Below, piece by piece: positions 10,911-22,668 of a stretch of DNA of 64,000 nt. The translations under genes and the position numbers were made by a program. Within the stretch, counting starts at the first letter, position 1. Each line of letters begins with the position of its first letter. Source of the stretch: Raphanus sativus (lineage: Eukaryota; Streptophyta; Magnoliopsida; Brassicales; Brassicaceae); assembly GCF_000801105.2 (NCBI RefSeq), contig NC_079511.1, forward strand, positions 13,570,784-13,634,783, in the 5' to 3' direction. The notes under the pieces are model-generated. The model saw only the letters and a program-made list of their open reading frames with translations. It was not told the origin of the DNA and ran no database searches.

Positions 10911-11862
10911 ATATTATCTTCTTGTCTGAACAATCTCTCTCTCTCTCTGTCTATGTTGCATGGAAACTTGGATGAAGGTACATTTCACGTTTCGGAAATG
11001 TTTCGGAATCGGAATCTCTCGGAAACTCGTGGAAACGCAATGAAAACTCGTTTCTTAAAATTTTCAATTTGGAAACTTGATGGAAACTTACTTTCTATTT
11101 TGGAAACTCGCGATTTTGTTTTGGAAACGCGTAAGAAACTTTTTTTTATTTTAGAATATTTTTTACAAATAATTAATAAATATGGGGATCACTTTGTTAT
11201 TTAACAAATTAAAAAACCTAATTAATGTTATTCCCACTTAGTTAAACCTAAAATTGGGTAAAAAACCACGCTAAGTTGCAAGTTAGAAACACAAGAAGAC
11301 GACATAAACAAGATATTAATCCATTCAGAGAGTCTCTGATGTGTTTGTGATGAGGAAGAAGTGATGGAAGCGACATGGGAACATCTGAGACGGAGTAATA
11401 GGATTCCGCCTTCGCCTCTAATCAAAGAGAGATTCTGCAGGAAGGTCGAGAAATGTGATCATGCAACGGCCATATCGTCTCTTGCTGTTCTTTTAACGGC
11501 AACATCGAGGGACTGAGCTACGGGCATTTTCAATGGATGCATGCATGGTCGAAGGTCTTGTACCGGTTTGAGAAAGATTCAGTTTTGAGGTTAATGGACG
11601 ATGTGAACAGACGTGTGGGTTTGAAAAGTGAGTTTTCAAGTTCAATTTTGGGGAATCTGTTTAGTTCTTGTATAAAGAGTTTATATGAAGAACAGAACAC
11701 AAGTGTTGTAAGTTCCTGACACTCTTTAACATTATTAGAAAAGGCTGTGATTGTTGTACTTTCTTTAAAGATAGAAGAAAGTGGTGAGGGAGAACTGAGA
11801 AGTATATTAACGGGTTAACAACTATGTGAATCATTGCTGCCATCTGGAATAGAGTTTCAATT
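10911..11862 (+). pseudogene. Duplicated PPR intron 8/exon 9 and 3' flank, interrupted by an insertion
   Basis: The start (TTATCTTCTTGTCTGAACAA, ~10915) repeats the intron-8 sequence at 6541. From about 11336 (GATGTGTTTGTGATGAGGAA) to 11862 it follows the PPR last exon and its 3' flank (to ~7075) closely, including the GATGTGAACAGACGTGTGGG stretch. Between them, ~10945-11335 is unrelated DNA rich in GGAAACT/GGAAACG motifs, absent from the parent. Indels (e.g. CTTTTAACGGCAAC for CTTAATGGCAAG; an extra ATGC at the MHAWSKVLYRF region) shift the frame, so no PPR protein can be made. The copy lacks all upstream exons. Confidence 0.88.
10945..11335. repeat. ~390-bp insertion of GGAAAC-motif DNA within the PPR exon copy
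   Basis: The segment interrupts the duplicated intron 8/exon 9 block. It carries many GGAAACT, GGAAACG and CGGAAT/CGGAAA repeats (10963-11140), then AT-rich sequence. No clear terminal inverted repeats or target duplication were found. Likely a transposon fragment of unknown class. Confidence 0.55.
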
Positions 11863-13455
11863 AGAGCTTAAACATAATTAATTAGTTGGGAGACAACTCA
11901 ATCCCAAACCTAAAAACTGAAGAACATAACTCAAGTGTTATGATTTATTGCGAGTCTAACATCAAAATTAAGCAAAGGATGTGATGTTGTGATTTATAAT
12001 TAATTATTGCGTATCTAACGTCAGAAGCAGAGTAGTCAAGGAGACAATGTCTTAACATCTAAAGAGAGAGAAAACATCTATGATGATGAACTAACTTTGT
12101 TCACAAGTCCTAAGTTCAAAGTAGGTTTTCAAACCGCGTCGTCTAATCACTAGTAAGAGATCTAAATAATTATCTACTTAAAATACACAAGTTTTGTTGG
12201 TTGGAAGCCAAATCTACTACTTCCAAGTCATTGTACTCTGTTTTTTCCACGATCTCTTTTTTTTTTCTGCTTTACTTCTTCAATCATTCGAATATACAGT
12301 GAACAAATGTAGCTGTAAACAAAACAAATTCATTTTAGCCGAAAAAATAGGCTGACAAATTCATAAATCTAGAAAAGTCAATTGTGTTTTTTGTTGGAAT
12401 GTGAAGGGAATAAAGTGTGTTGTATCTTAAGCCACCCGAACGAACTAATCAAATGATACTGAAACGTGAAGAAATAGAAAGTCAACGTGCACGATAGTCG
12501 TCAATCGCAATTGCAACTTATATAATGAAGTCAAACACTTAAGACTTAATACACACGTATATTTATATTGCTTTCAAACCTATTGTCTTCGTATCAAACA
12601 CATCTGATTTTTTTTTTTGTAATAATTATAGAACAAAACACATTAATTTTGATTGTGATATACTAGAATTTCTTTTGAATAATACGCATTACTTGAAGCT
12701 AGCCAACGATTCATGTGTATGATAATTTAATATGCGAGGGCTGATGAATGATGATTATAACTACTAAGAGTGGACATAAATTTAAATGTATAAAAGTTCG
12801 TGTGACAATAAAAGGTACTATTAATAAAGCGATATCAGACAATTTGAATGTGATTTGGGCATGTTAGAGCAGTTGGGTAAACATCAATAATCACCACTAA
12901 GCTACAAATGGCATCAGCGTCAAAAGACAAACCCACTAAGCAGCAGACACTATTATCTTCTATCAAAAGATGCATGCATGATCATAGTCTATAAATAGCT
13001 ACAAAAAGCATATAAATCGTAATGACCGATTGTAATTAATATGAAATGTAAATAATACTGAACATGCGATAGTGAAAGTTATAACCGACACAATAGAAAA
13101 AAGGGATGGAGTATGGAGAGGAGGAGACAACGTATTAGGTGAAGGAGGGCTGTTCGCAGGGTACGATGGCGCTTTTAAGACATTTAAAGGCACCAAAACA
13201 CGTACGTGGCGATACTTCATGGGACTGTGCCATGCTCTGTAGACCCCAACTGGACATCTACAGTACAGTTTTTATTATAGCATAATTTTGATGTTTTTTT
13301 GTACTTTTTATTGATCTTCTTCTTTTATTTCCTAAAATTGTTTTAAATACAAAATAACAATTACAGCCTAGTAATTCAAAACAATATGAAACATGAAAGT
13401 ATACATCGATCCTTTTACACAGGATGGTTGGTTCTATTGGAAAACATGAACATAC
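11863..13455. other. Spacer with no assignable gene
   Basis: Nothing firmly coding. At 12971-12998 there is CATGCATGATC and a TATA-like CTATAAATAGCT, resembling a plant core promoter, but no gene follows on the plus strand. A 73-residue minus frame at 12999-13220 is unsupported by any recognisable domain. Confidence 0.4.
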
Positions 13456-13730
13456 AAAATACTGATGGCAGAAAGAAATGTAGATAGAATGCACAATTTT
13501 TAATCGTCATATTTAAAATATTATAATTCATGAATATTTAGATGAATGGTGGGTATATTATGAATATGATGCTCGAATTTTACAAAAATAGTATTTTGAA
13601 AATACTGATCGCAGAAAGAAATTTAAATAGAATGCACAATTTTTAATCGTCATACTTAAAGTATTATAATTCATGAATGATGGGTATATTATGAATATGA
13701 TGTTTCAATTTTACAAAAATTAGCCATACA
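13456..13730 (+). repeat. Tandem duplication, ~140-bp unit x2
   Basis: The block AATACTGAT(G/C)GCAGAAAG ... AGAATGCACAATTTTTAATC ... GGGTATATTATGAATATGAT ... ATTTTACAAAAAT occurs at about 13456-13592 and again at 13598-13730. The first copy has an extra ~13 bases near TTTAGATGAATGG. Confidence 0.85.
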
Positions 13731-15961
13731 ATTTTTTTAGTCAAACTAATTTATCATTTTGTTGTAAGTGTAATTTATTAATATTCGAGAAAATCCATAT
13801 TATAATAGAAATATATCTGTGCATTAACGATTCATATTTGGTTATTACAAATTTACAATTAATAATTTAAGTTTAAAATAAATATAATCATTTATTTATT
13901 TATTTAGTATTCTTTTATTATTCACATGTTTTTAGAATAGTTTTGATGTCTTTTGTTTTTTTTTAATTTTTAAAATTTAATTTCATTATTCATATTAGAC
14001 ATTTAAAATATTTATAAATTTCATTTTTATATATTTTAATAATATATGTAATAATAATTTTTATTAGTAGATTTTGATCCGGGCTTTTATTCCCGGGATA
14101 AATTTTTACTCAAAAACTTATTTACTGAAAATTAGAAATTTTATACATACACATTTTTTTCATAAAACATTTAAAGTATATATAATTAAATAAAAATTGA
14201 AATGAATATAATTTTATGAAATAAGATGATACATTTATTTAACCCACCTTATATCAATTTTACTTATATTTTAAAACTTTAAATTATAGCACAAATTTAT
14301 TTTAATTTTTTATATATACGTAAAAATTGTTTTATTATTATATTTTAAATTATATATAATAAAATTAAAATTTACATAAATATACTTTTATGAAATAAGA
14401 TAATTTATTTATATTACCCGTCTTGTATCAATTTTATTTATATTTTAAAACTAAAAATAATACTTTTTAACTTTTTATATTGATAAAAAAAATATTTTAT
14501 TATTTATATTTTCGTGAGCACTATTATACAGATTAACTATTGTCATTTAACCGGTCTCGTACTTGATAAAAATATTAAATTATTTTTAATATTTTAATTT
14601 AAGTATATATAAACTTATGAAATTATTTATTAGTTTATATATCGTACTTTGATATTTATTTTATAAATTGAAATATGTTTTAAAATTCATGAATATATTT
14701 TATTGTGTTATTTTATAATTTATATAACACTTAATGAGTGGATTAAGTTACTTAATATTTATTACTTGATGTAGTAGTTTTAATATGAATATAAATTATG
14801 TACATATGAATATTATAGAAATTTGATTGATTATCATATAAATGAAATATGAATTAATATTAATTTTTAATTATAGTTAATATTAGTTATGAGTTTTATT
14901 TTAAAGTAAATATTAAAAGAAATGTCTATTTACATTTTAAATAAAAGTTATTAAAATATATTATTAAGATGTAATCTTATAAAAAGATGATTAAGAATAT
15001 CTTTTTAGATATCTTATTTTGAAAATATTAAAATAATTAGTTAGATATAGTATATATTTAATAATAACTAAGTTAGTTATAAGAGAATAAATAGAAAATT
15101 AAATAAATTTAATAGTCCAACATAGAGTACTTGCAAGTAGATAAATATTGTTTATGTTTTAATAGTATTGAAATCATAAAGTAATTTGGAGAAAAAACTG
15201 AAAAACACTATAGAATAACTGTATTTATAAGTTTTATGTTACTCGGTGTGTTTTTTTTTAAAAAAGAGGAGAACATATTTATGTAATTCAGAAAGAAAAA
15301 ACATTCCAGCAAACTTTTTTCATCTAATTGATATAATTGAAGGAATTGGACTAACACCTTTTTTACTCAGAATTTTGATTTAAAAGAGCTAAAGACCCTG
15401 AAATTATAATTATTTTAATAAAACAAAAAAGTAGCTAGGTTTTAGATAAATGGAGTTTTTTTGCTGACAAAAAAAACATAGTTGGTTTTATGATTGTTAA
15501 TTGGAATTAATGATGATTAAGAAATCTGAAGTCAATATATCTTATATATTATTTGAGAAGCATTAGAACATTTGAGGTATTCATGTGCCATCACCAAAAT
15601 AAATTTTAGAATTTTTATAAAATAGATTGGTTTCATATTTTAACAAAAAAAAGAAATTTTTGTCCATATAAACAGATAATACATTTTTATTAAACTGATT
15701 ACTAATAATTCTTCATTATTTTCTAATATAAAACTATTGAATTATCTAATGTGACTAAAATATATCTGAAAATTAATTATTTCGAATAATAAATATTTGA
15801 TAAAAATATTGTGTAGTACCATATAATGACTATAAATTGCCAAACCGGTTAAAAATCACACATTGGTATTTTGTAATCAATGGTTTGAATTATCGTTTAT
15901 GACAAAATATAAATTGTTATAAAATTATATAAGTAGAAGATCTTATTTATTTAATATTCAG

Positions 15962-16000
<39 letters not shown>

Positions 16001-16488
16001 CTGAACTATATACCATAAAATACATATATATTTTAATATAAAATTTTATTTGAACAAATATTGAGAAATTGATATATAAATTTTAGATTTTTAATTGAAT
16101 TTTTTTAAAAAGAACTATAACTTTCAAAAGCTATTAAACACTTCACAATAATTTATTTGTTATTACTGATTTAAAGTTTTTTAATAAAATGATCATAAAC
16201 GATCATTAATATACATATGGTAAATATATTAAAATATACTATATATTTATGTTAGTATCATTTAAATTTAATTATATATCATATAAATAAATAAAAATAA
16301 TTATTTGAATTAATAAATAATTGTAATAAATAAGAATGACTGTTTTTACGTGTTTGTATTAATTTAATATATACGTAATAATGACTAGTTCAGTTATCCA
16401 ATAAATATTTATTAATTTATAAATATAAAAAACATAAAATAAATAATAACTGTATATTCAGTACTCATCTGATTTTAAACTAGTTGTC
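13731..16488. other. Very AT-rich transposon graveyard
   Basis: About 2.7 kb of extremely AT-rich DNA without coding features. At 14066-14104 a degenerate minus-strand Helitron 3' end is visible (TAGATTTTGATCCGGGC then a CCCGGGAT hairpin arm). An (AT)n tract lies at about 15965-15998. The part at 15720-16484 resembles, in motif order, the segment at 42060-43700, suggesting two copies of one degenerate Helitron family; a CTAGT at 16480-16484 could be its end. Confidence 0.45.
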
Positions 16489-18019
16489 TCTATTCTTTAA
16501 TAAAAAGCTAAAGTCTCACAAAAGCATTAATCTTACCGACATGTCAGCACGACGGAGTTGGTCTCCACGCACAGTTAAAAAAAAAAAAAACAAGTGCTTT
16601 CGCCTTATTGGTTGATCGTGACTTTTCGTAAAAAGGCCTTCCCCATAAAGTAACTTCATTTGTTTACTACTGTTTACCTAATAACAGAAACTCCAACAAA
16701 AAGAAAGTTATATTATCTCTGATACATCGAGTTTTTTTTTCTGAGAACTAATACATTGAGTCTTCCACAGAAAATAAAAACAGTATTTGTTCACATAGTT
16801 TGAATGATTTAGACACTCTGTCTATCTATTGTTCAAAAACAAAACAAAAAAGATAGTTTGTCTATCATGATGTAACTATTATAAAAAAAATCATATGGAT
16901 ATTTTGTTATGGTGGCTTTTGTAGGAGACTAAAATTCTTGAAAACATAAAAAAAATCTTTATCCTTGATTTCCAAAGAGCCATGCCCTAAACCTTGGTTG
17001 ATGAACCAACAGAATGATAATTTAGTTTTTTCTTTACAAAAAAAGAATACTGAAAACATAAAACAAAAACACAATCTTAAAATAAATAAAACCAAAATTT
17101 ATAGTTCTATAAAACTATTTCTACGCTTAACTTTTATTTCTTTGGGAAACAATATACGTTAAACTATATAAAATAGAATATGCTGAAATGTATATATTTA
17201 AAATAGTGATTTTAATTTTATATTTAAAGAATATATGATATATATTTCTTCCTTTAAATATAAATAAATATAGCTGCTTCTATTTTATATGAAAAATAAA
17301 ATGGATTGAAATTAATTTACATCTTGTATTATAGAAGAAAATATAGTTGTGTAAGAGCATTTCTAATAAAAATCTTCATTTTAAAAGTGCGTTAATCCAA
17401 ATTTCAAAAAAAAAATATATATATATATATATATGTTTATATATATATGTTTATATGTTTATATATATATGTTTATATATATATATATATATATATATTT
17501 GTCCTAATTATAATAATATTAATTATAATCAGTCAAAATTTTATAAATAAATAAGAAATACATACCGTAAAAGTAAAACACAATTTCTATAAAGTGTTCT
17601 AGAGTGCGATTTATGCGTCTGCCTAGACGACGTTTAGGAGTTATACATTAGTTGGCATTACTATTTTCATGTTATACAGTGTTTTAAGCGGATTTATAAA
17701 GTTCAAGCATATAATAGCATTTACACGAATAATATAAGCGGATGTCTAGATGATTTTAAGTATTTTAGAAAAACAAAACTATTAGTTATATTTTAATGTT
17801 ATTATATATTTATATTAATTTTTATTTATTCGACGTATTTATATGCTTAATTATTTTTATATTTTTATTATTTGAAGTTATGTATATATGTTAAACTATA
17901 TTTTTATTTATAAAAGTTATATTTGAAGTATATTTATGCTCATATTCTAAAACTAATGTGTATATTAATCTTATATTTATGTTTTATATAAAAATATACC
18001 TGTTTAGATCCTCTGTAGG
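16489..18019. other. AT-rich spacer, no gene recognised
   Basis: Includes a less AT-rich island at about 16530-16680 and a compound AT/ATGTTT microsatellite at about 17417-17502. The short frames here are low-complexity and not called. Confidence 0.45.
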
Positions 18020-18029
18020 CGTCACTTAT

Positions 18030-19373
18030 GGGTGTCAAAATGGGTCATGACCCATGGATTGATCCAATCCAAATTGATTCATTAACTCAAATGAATTGTT
18101 TATTTTTGATCCAATAGGTTGATGGGTTAACAAGTTAATGGGTTAACAGGTTAATGGGTTAACAAGGTAATGAGTTAACAAGTTAAAGAGATCTATTGGG
18201 TTGGGTCAACTCTAACTCATTTAGTTTTTAATTAAAAAATGGCCAAAATCACAAAAACACATTTTCCCACAAAAAATAGGAAAAACTTAATTTCCCGCCA
18301 AAATCGAAAATGCAATTTTTCATCAAAATCGTAAAAATAACAATTTCCCGCCAAAAATCGGAAAAACGCAATTTCCCTCCAAAACCGGCAAACGAAATTT
18401 CCCGCCAAAACCGGAAAAATACAATTTCCGCCAAACCCGGAAACACGCAATTCCCCGCCAAATCCGGAAAACGCAATTTCCCATCAAAACTAGAAAAACG
18501 CAATTTCCCGCCAAAACCGGAAAACACAATTTTCCGCCAAAACCGGAAAACGCAATTTCCCGTCAAAACCGGAAAAACCCAATTTCCTGCTGAAACCGAC
18601 AAACACAATTTCCCGCCAAAACCGGAAAAACGCAATTTCCCACCAAAACCGGATAACACAATTTCCCATAAAAATCGGAAAACGCAATTTTCTGCAAAAA
18701 ACCGGAAAAACGCAATTTCCCGTCAAAACCGGAAAACGCAATTTTCCGCCAAATTCGGAAAACGCAATTTCCCGCCAAACCCAGAAAACACAATTTCCCG
18801 CCAAAACCGGAAAACACAATTTCCCATCAAAATCGGAAAAACGCAATTTCCCGCAAAAAACCAGAAAACGCGATTTCCCGTCAAAGCCGGAAAACGTGAT
18901 TTCCTGTCAAAACTGGAAAATGCAATTTCCCGCCAAAACCGGAAAACGCAATTTCCCGTCAAAATCGAAAAACGCAATTTCCCGCCAAAACCGGAATAAC
19001 GCAATTTCCCGCCAAGATCCAAAAATGCAATTTCCCGCAAAACCGGAAAACGTAATTTTCTGCAAAAACCGGAAAATACAATTTCCCGCCAAAACCGGAA
19101 AACCTATTTTTTTACCAAAATCGGAAAAACGTAACTTTCTGCCAAAACCGGAAAAAACGCAATTTTCCGCAAAAACCGGAAAAATAAAATTTTCAATTCG
19201 ATCAACTTGGTCTTAACTTATGTCTCAATTCGATCAATTTGGTCTTAACTTAAAAATGATTCTTTATAAAGATGTTGGGTGCATGGGTCATCCATTAATC
19301 CATCTGACCCATTAATAATCAACCAATTTGGGTTATGGGTTGGGTTGACCCATTTCATCCATTTTGACACCTC
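18030..19373 (+). mobile_element. hAT-like non-autonomous DNA transposon filled by a minisatellite
   Basis: The left end GGGTGTCAAAATGGGTC (18030) pairs with the right end CCATTTTGACACC (19359-19371), imperfect terminal inverted repeats. Both sides are flanked by the direct repeat CGTCACTTAT (18020-18029 and 19374-19383), an 8-10 bp target duplication. Subterminal regions carry GGGTTAACAAGTTAATGGG-type repeats (18123-18195) at left and GGGTTGGGTTGACCC at right. The whole centre is the minisatellite annotated separately. There is no transposase. TSD length favours hAT; 9 bp would also fit a Mutator-type element. Confidence 0.8.
18240..19190. repeat. ~26/27-bp minisatellite, about 35 copies
   Basis: The unit is CGCAATTTCCCGCC followed by AAAACCGGAAAA, repeated head to tail for about 950 bp with substitutions and one-base length changes. 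Because many units are 27 bp, open frames appear on both strands (for example 229 codons at 18310-18999 plus, with a KPEKRNFPP-type 9-residue period). These are by-products of the repeat; I do not call them genes. Confidence 0.93.
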
Positions 19374-19660
19374 CGTCACTTATATGGTTAGTAACTAGAG
19401 GTTCAACTACCGTGTAGTGAACGCCCAATACATTTTTTTTCGCTCAATGCATTTTAAAACATTGTTTATAATTCTGAATACTTTAGTTTCACCAAATTAG
19501 TAAATTTTTTAAATTTTTAAAAGAAAATGCATCAACTAGAAAGAAGAGTTACAGACAGTCCAATTGTGCATATATAATTTTCTATTTACATAATAATTTT
19601 TATATTAATATTTATTATTTTAATTTAACATGGCTATATATTATATTACATATATGCCGG

Positions 19661-19872
19661 CAGTGGCGGAGGCAAAAATAAATATTGTGGGAGTCATAAT
19701 TAATTTTATTATAGCGAAAGAGGACATATGTAGGACTTGAACTCAAGACACAGGGGTCAAAAAGGGAGTTTTTAACCATCTCACCAAGACAATAACATAA
19801 AAACCAAACCTGATTTTAAAATTTTATAGATTTTGTTGGGGTCAACTGACCCCCTTCCAACCAACGCCACTG
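19661..19872. mobile_element. Small hAT-like MITE (212 bp)
   Basis: Ends are CAGTGGCGGAGGC at left and CGCCACTG at right, an inverted pair typical of short hAT elements in Brassicaceae. No convincing 8-bp target duplication remains. No coding capacity. Confidence 0.6.
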
Positions 19873-20000
19873 AGTACAAGTCATTCAAGCCATTGATTAT
19901 GAAATGGAGGGTGTATATGAATTTTTCAATCCATGATTGCTCTCAGTATTAAATTATCTATTACATTTGTATTAATAATTTTTCCTTTTTTACAATGAAC

Positions 20001-21253
20001 ACTAGGTGGTTTTCCCGTGCTCATGCACGGGTACAAATATTTATAAATTAAATATGTTACAATAGTTGATTGTTATTTAATTTTAATTTTGAATTAATTT
20101 ATAATTTGTATGCATAATTTATACTAATAATATTATATTATTTTAATCAGACATATGATTTTAAATAAGTTATCATTTGGGTATATTGGATTGCATCAAT
20201 CAATTTCTCTAAATTCAACTAATATTTTTTATTTTAAATATATGAAAATTATGATTATTTGCTTTTACTTTGGTTGTTATCTTAGATATGTAAATATATT
20301 TGAGGAAGATTATGTATAACTTAAGATATATTGTGCTTAGAATGAAGTAAAAATAAACTAAATATTTGATTCCAAATTACAAAAATTAAACTATATGTTG
20401 TTTTTTAAAATAAAATATTAGAAAGTAAAACGATAATCAATTGGAAGTTACTTACATAAGTAACTAATACTTTTTGGAAGCTCATGAACACATATCAATA
20501 TTTACAATAACTAAAATATTTAAATAATTTTATGTCTTATATATATTAAATGGTAAACTGAAATTTATGCAAATAATCCTAAAAATGAGAATTCAGATTT
20601 GCGTTGGTATTTTGATTATGGTTATATTAACTGTGACAAACATAAAACATAAAATTTAATATTAAAAAACATTTTTAATAATGATAATATATAATATATC
20701 TACCTTGTTAAATTATATAGTGTTATGTTAATTTAAAATATTTTAATTATTTGATCAAAAGTTAATTTTACTTTATTTTTAATATCTCTTTAAAATAAAC
20801 AGTTTAATTTTTTGTGATTGTATTTTAGAAATCATATTATATAAGTAAAATATAATTTATAGATTACGAAATCACATTATATACAAATATATATTTTCAT
20901 CTAAGAAAATATAGATATAAATAAATATTTTATTACTTCAAAAGTATATTTTATGTTATTTAAAATAGTCTTAAATAGAATATTTCTATTTTGTGAAATT
21001 TCCTTTTTAATAAAATCATATTATATAAATATATATTTTCGTTTTTAATTTTTAAAAAAACTTTATAAATGTTTCCTTTTTATTATATATGTTATTTGGA
21101 AAAATTTAAAAGGAAACTAAATAAAAATTTCAATAATAGTATCTAAATGTAATTTTTTTTAATTTATTAAGGGTATCAGCGTAATCAACCATCGTGAGAG
21201 TTAACGTGAGCGCGACACATAGGAAACTGACTTCTCAAATAATATTATAGAGA
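20001..21253 (-). mobile_element. Non-autonomous Helitron, minus strand (1.25 kb)
   Basis: Reading the minus strand, the element starts TCTCTATAATATTATTTGAG at 21253, preceded by A, and ends with the hairpin CCCGTGC ATGA GCACGGG (20013-20030) and CTAGT at 20005-20001. This satisfies the Helitron rules: 5' TC, 3' hairpin plus CTRRT, insertion in AT, no target duplication. The interior is AT-rich and lacks Rep/helicase sequence. Confidence 0.85.
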
Positions 21254-21982
21254 TTTGTATTAATAGTTCTTAATGTAGCTTCCTATGATATATAAATACT
21301 TTTAAATTTGAATATCTCCTAAATCATTGTAATAACAAAATTTGAAATACATATTTTTGATTCACAAACATATAAAAAACATACAAAAGATAAAACAATA
21401 TAATATATTTAGCAATGAATTACTGAATATTTCGAAACTATAAAAACTTTTCTTTTTGACAAAGGTTAAATTTTTTTAATTTTTCGAAACTATGAAAACA
21501 AACCTAGAGAATATGTTTACAAAGCTTTACAAGATTTGGATATTTTTATGGTCACAATATTTGTTGTTATCTTCAAAAAGTTTGTTACAAACTGAAAATA
21601 TTTTTGATGTTTCAATATCATCATAAATGATATCATTTTTTATATTTTTTGTTAGTTTTACGTTAATTTAATAATATCTTTATTTATATGGTAACTAAAT
21701 ATTTTTTTAACCTATTAGGCTATTATGTTAACAAAAAACGGTTTTTAGATATTTTTTTACATTTTTACAAGATTAACCAACATTAAGACAACGACAAACA
21801 GAGATATATTTTTTATTTCAATTTCATCATAGATGATATCATTAATTTTGATCTTCTTTACAGTTTTTAATAATATATTAATATTCATATGGTAACCAAA
21901 TATCTGGACTTCAATAACCAAAAAAACTTCAACAACCGTACGATTATATTTCCTAAGAAGATATTTTGCTACTATAAATATC
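21254..21982. other. AT-rich spacer between two Helitrons
   Basis: No gene recognised. An open minus-strand frame at 21757-21984 is low-complexity Ile/Val/Lys-rich and not supported. Confidence 0.5.
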
Positions 21983-22668
21983 ACTAGATCTTGACCCGCG
22001 CTTTGGAAACGCGGAATATTTTACGATGAAAAATTTCAGTAATAACTTAACAAATATTTTGGTAATTTTTAAAGAGTGTTTATTTGAAATATTTTTGCAT
22101 TTAAATCAGTGTTTTTAAATTCAACTCAATTGTGATTATACAGGTTAGTCCGGAGATTTAACAATTCAATTTAGGTTTTAAAATATTCATATTTAAAAAA
22201 TCACTAAAACCCGAGACTAACCGATTGAACGGTTGGATGACCGATATGTAATCTAATTTGATTTAAATTGTAATAGTTTCATAATTTATAATCTTATAAT
22301 CCAAATTTTAAAGTTCATTATTTTACAATTTATGAAATTATGACGTTTCTACAAAATTTTAAAAAGAAAATGATAGATATAAAAACTAAGATTAATTATT
22401 GTATTGTTTGGAACCATTGATAGTAGTATAAAAAATATATTGTTTGAAAACATTAATAGTAGTATAAAGAAATAAATATATTGTTTGGAAACATGGATAA
22501 TAGTATAAAGAAAGAAACATTAGTGATTTAATGTATGTTTAACTATAAAGAATAAAGTTGTATTTAATTTAAAAACTTACAAAATAAATGTTAGGTCCAA
22601 CAGAATGTTTCTGTTTTAATAAGATAGATGTTAGGTCCAACAGAATGTTTCTGTTTTAATAAGATAGA
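21983..22668 (-). mobile_element. Helitron with tandemly doubled 5' terminus (minus strand)
   Basis: The 3' end is CTAGT at 21987-21983, preceded by a GC hairpin (CCGCG...CGCGG, ~21994-22013). The 5' end motif TCTATCTTATTAAAACAG occurs twice, starting at 22668 and at 22628. The 40-bp unit (22589-22628 and 22629-22668) is exactly repeated. Each copy is preceded by A, as expected for an insertion in AT. No coding capacity. Confidence 0.85.

Noticed and set aside
12999..13220. 73-residue minus-strand frame (MKYRHVRVLVPLN...)
   Set aside because: No recognisable domain, splice context or conserved neighbour; a TATA-like box nearby points in the other direction.
16489..16700. Helitron 5' end TCTCTATTCTTTAATAAA
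   Set aside because: Not preceded by A as required and no matching 3' hairpin/CTRRT found downstream.
18240..19190. CRISPR-like array
   Set aside because: No unique spacers; direct head-to-tail minisatellite in a plant nuclear genome.
18232..19216. Multiple overlapping frames on both strands
   Set aside because: They are frames through the ~27-bp minisatellite and do not show codon use of a gene; listed only as a curiosity.
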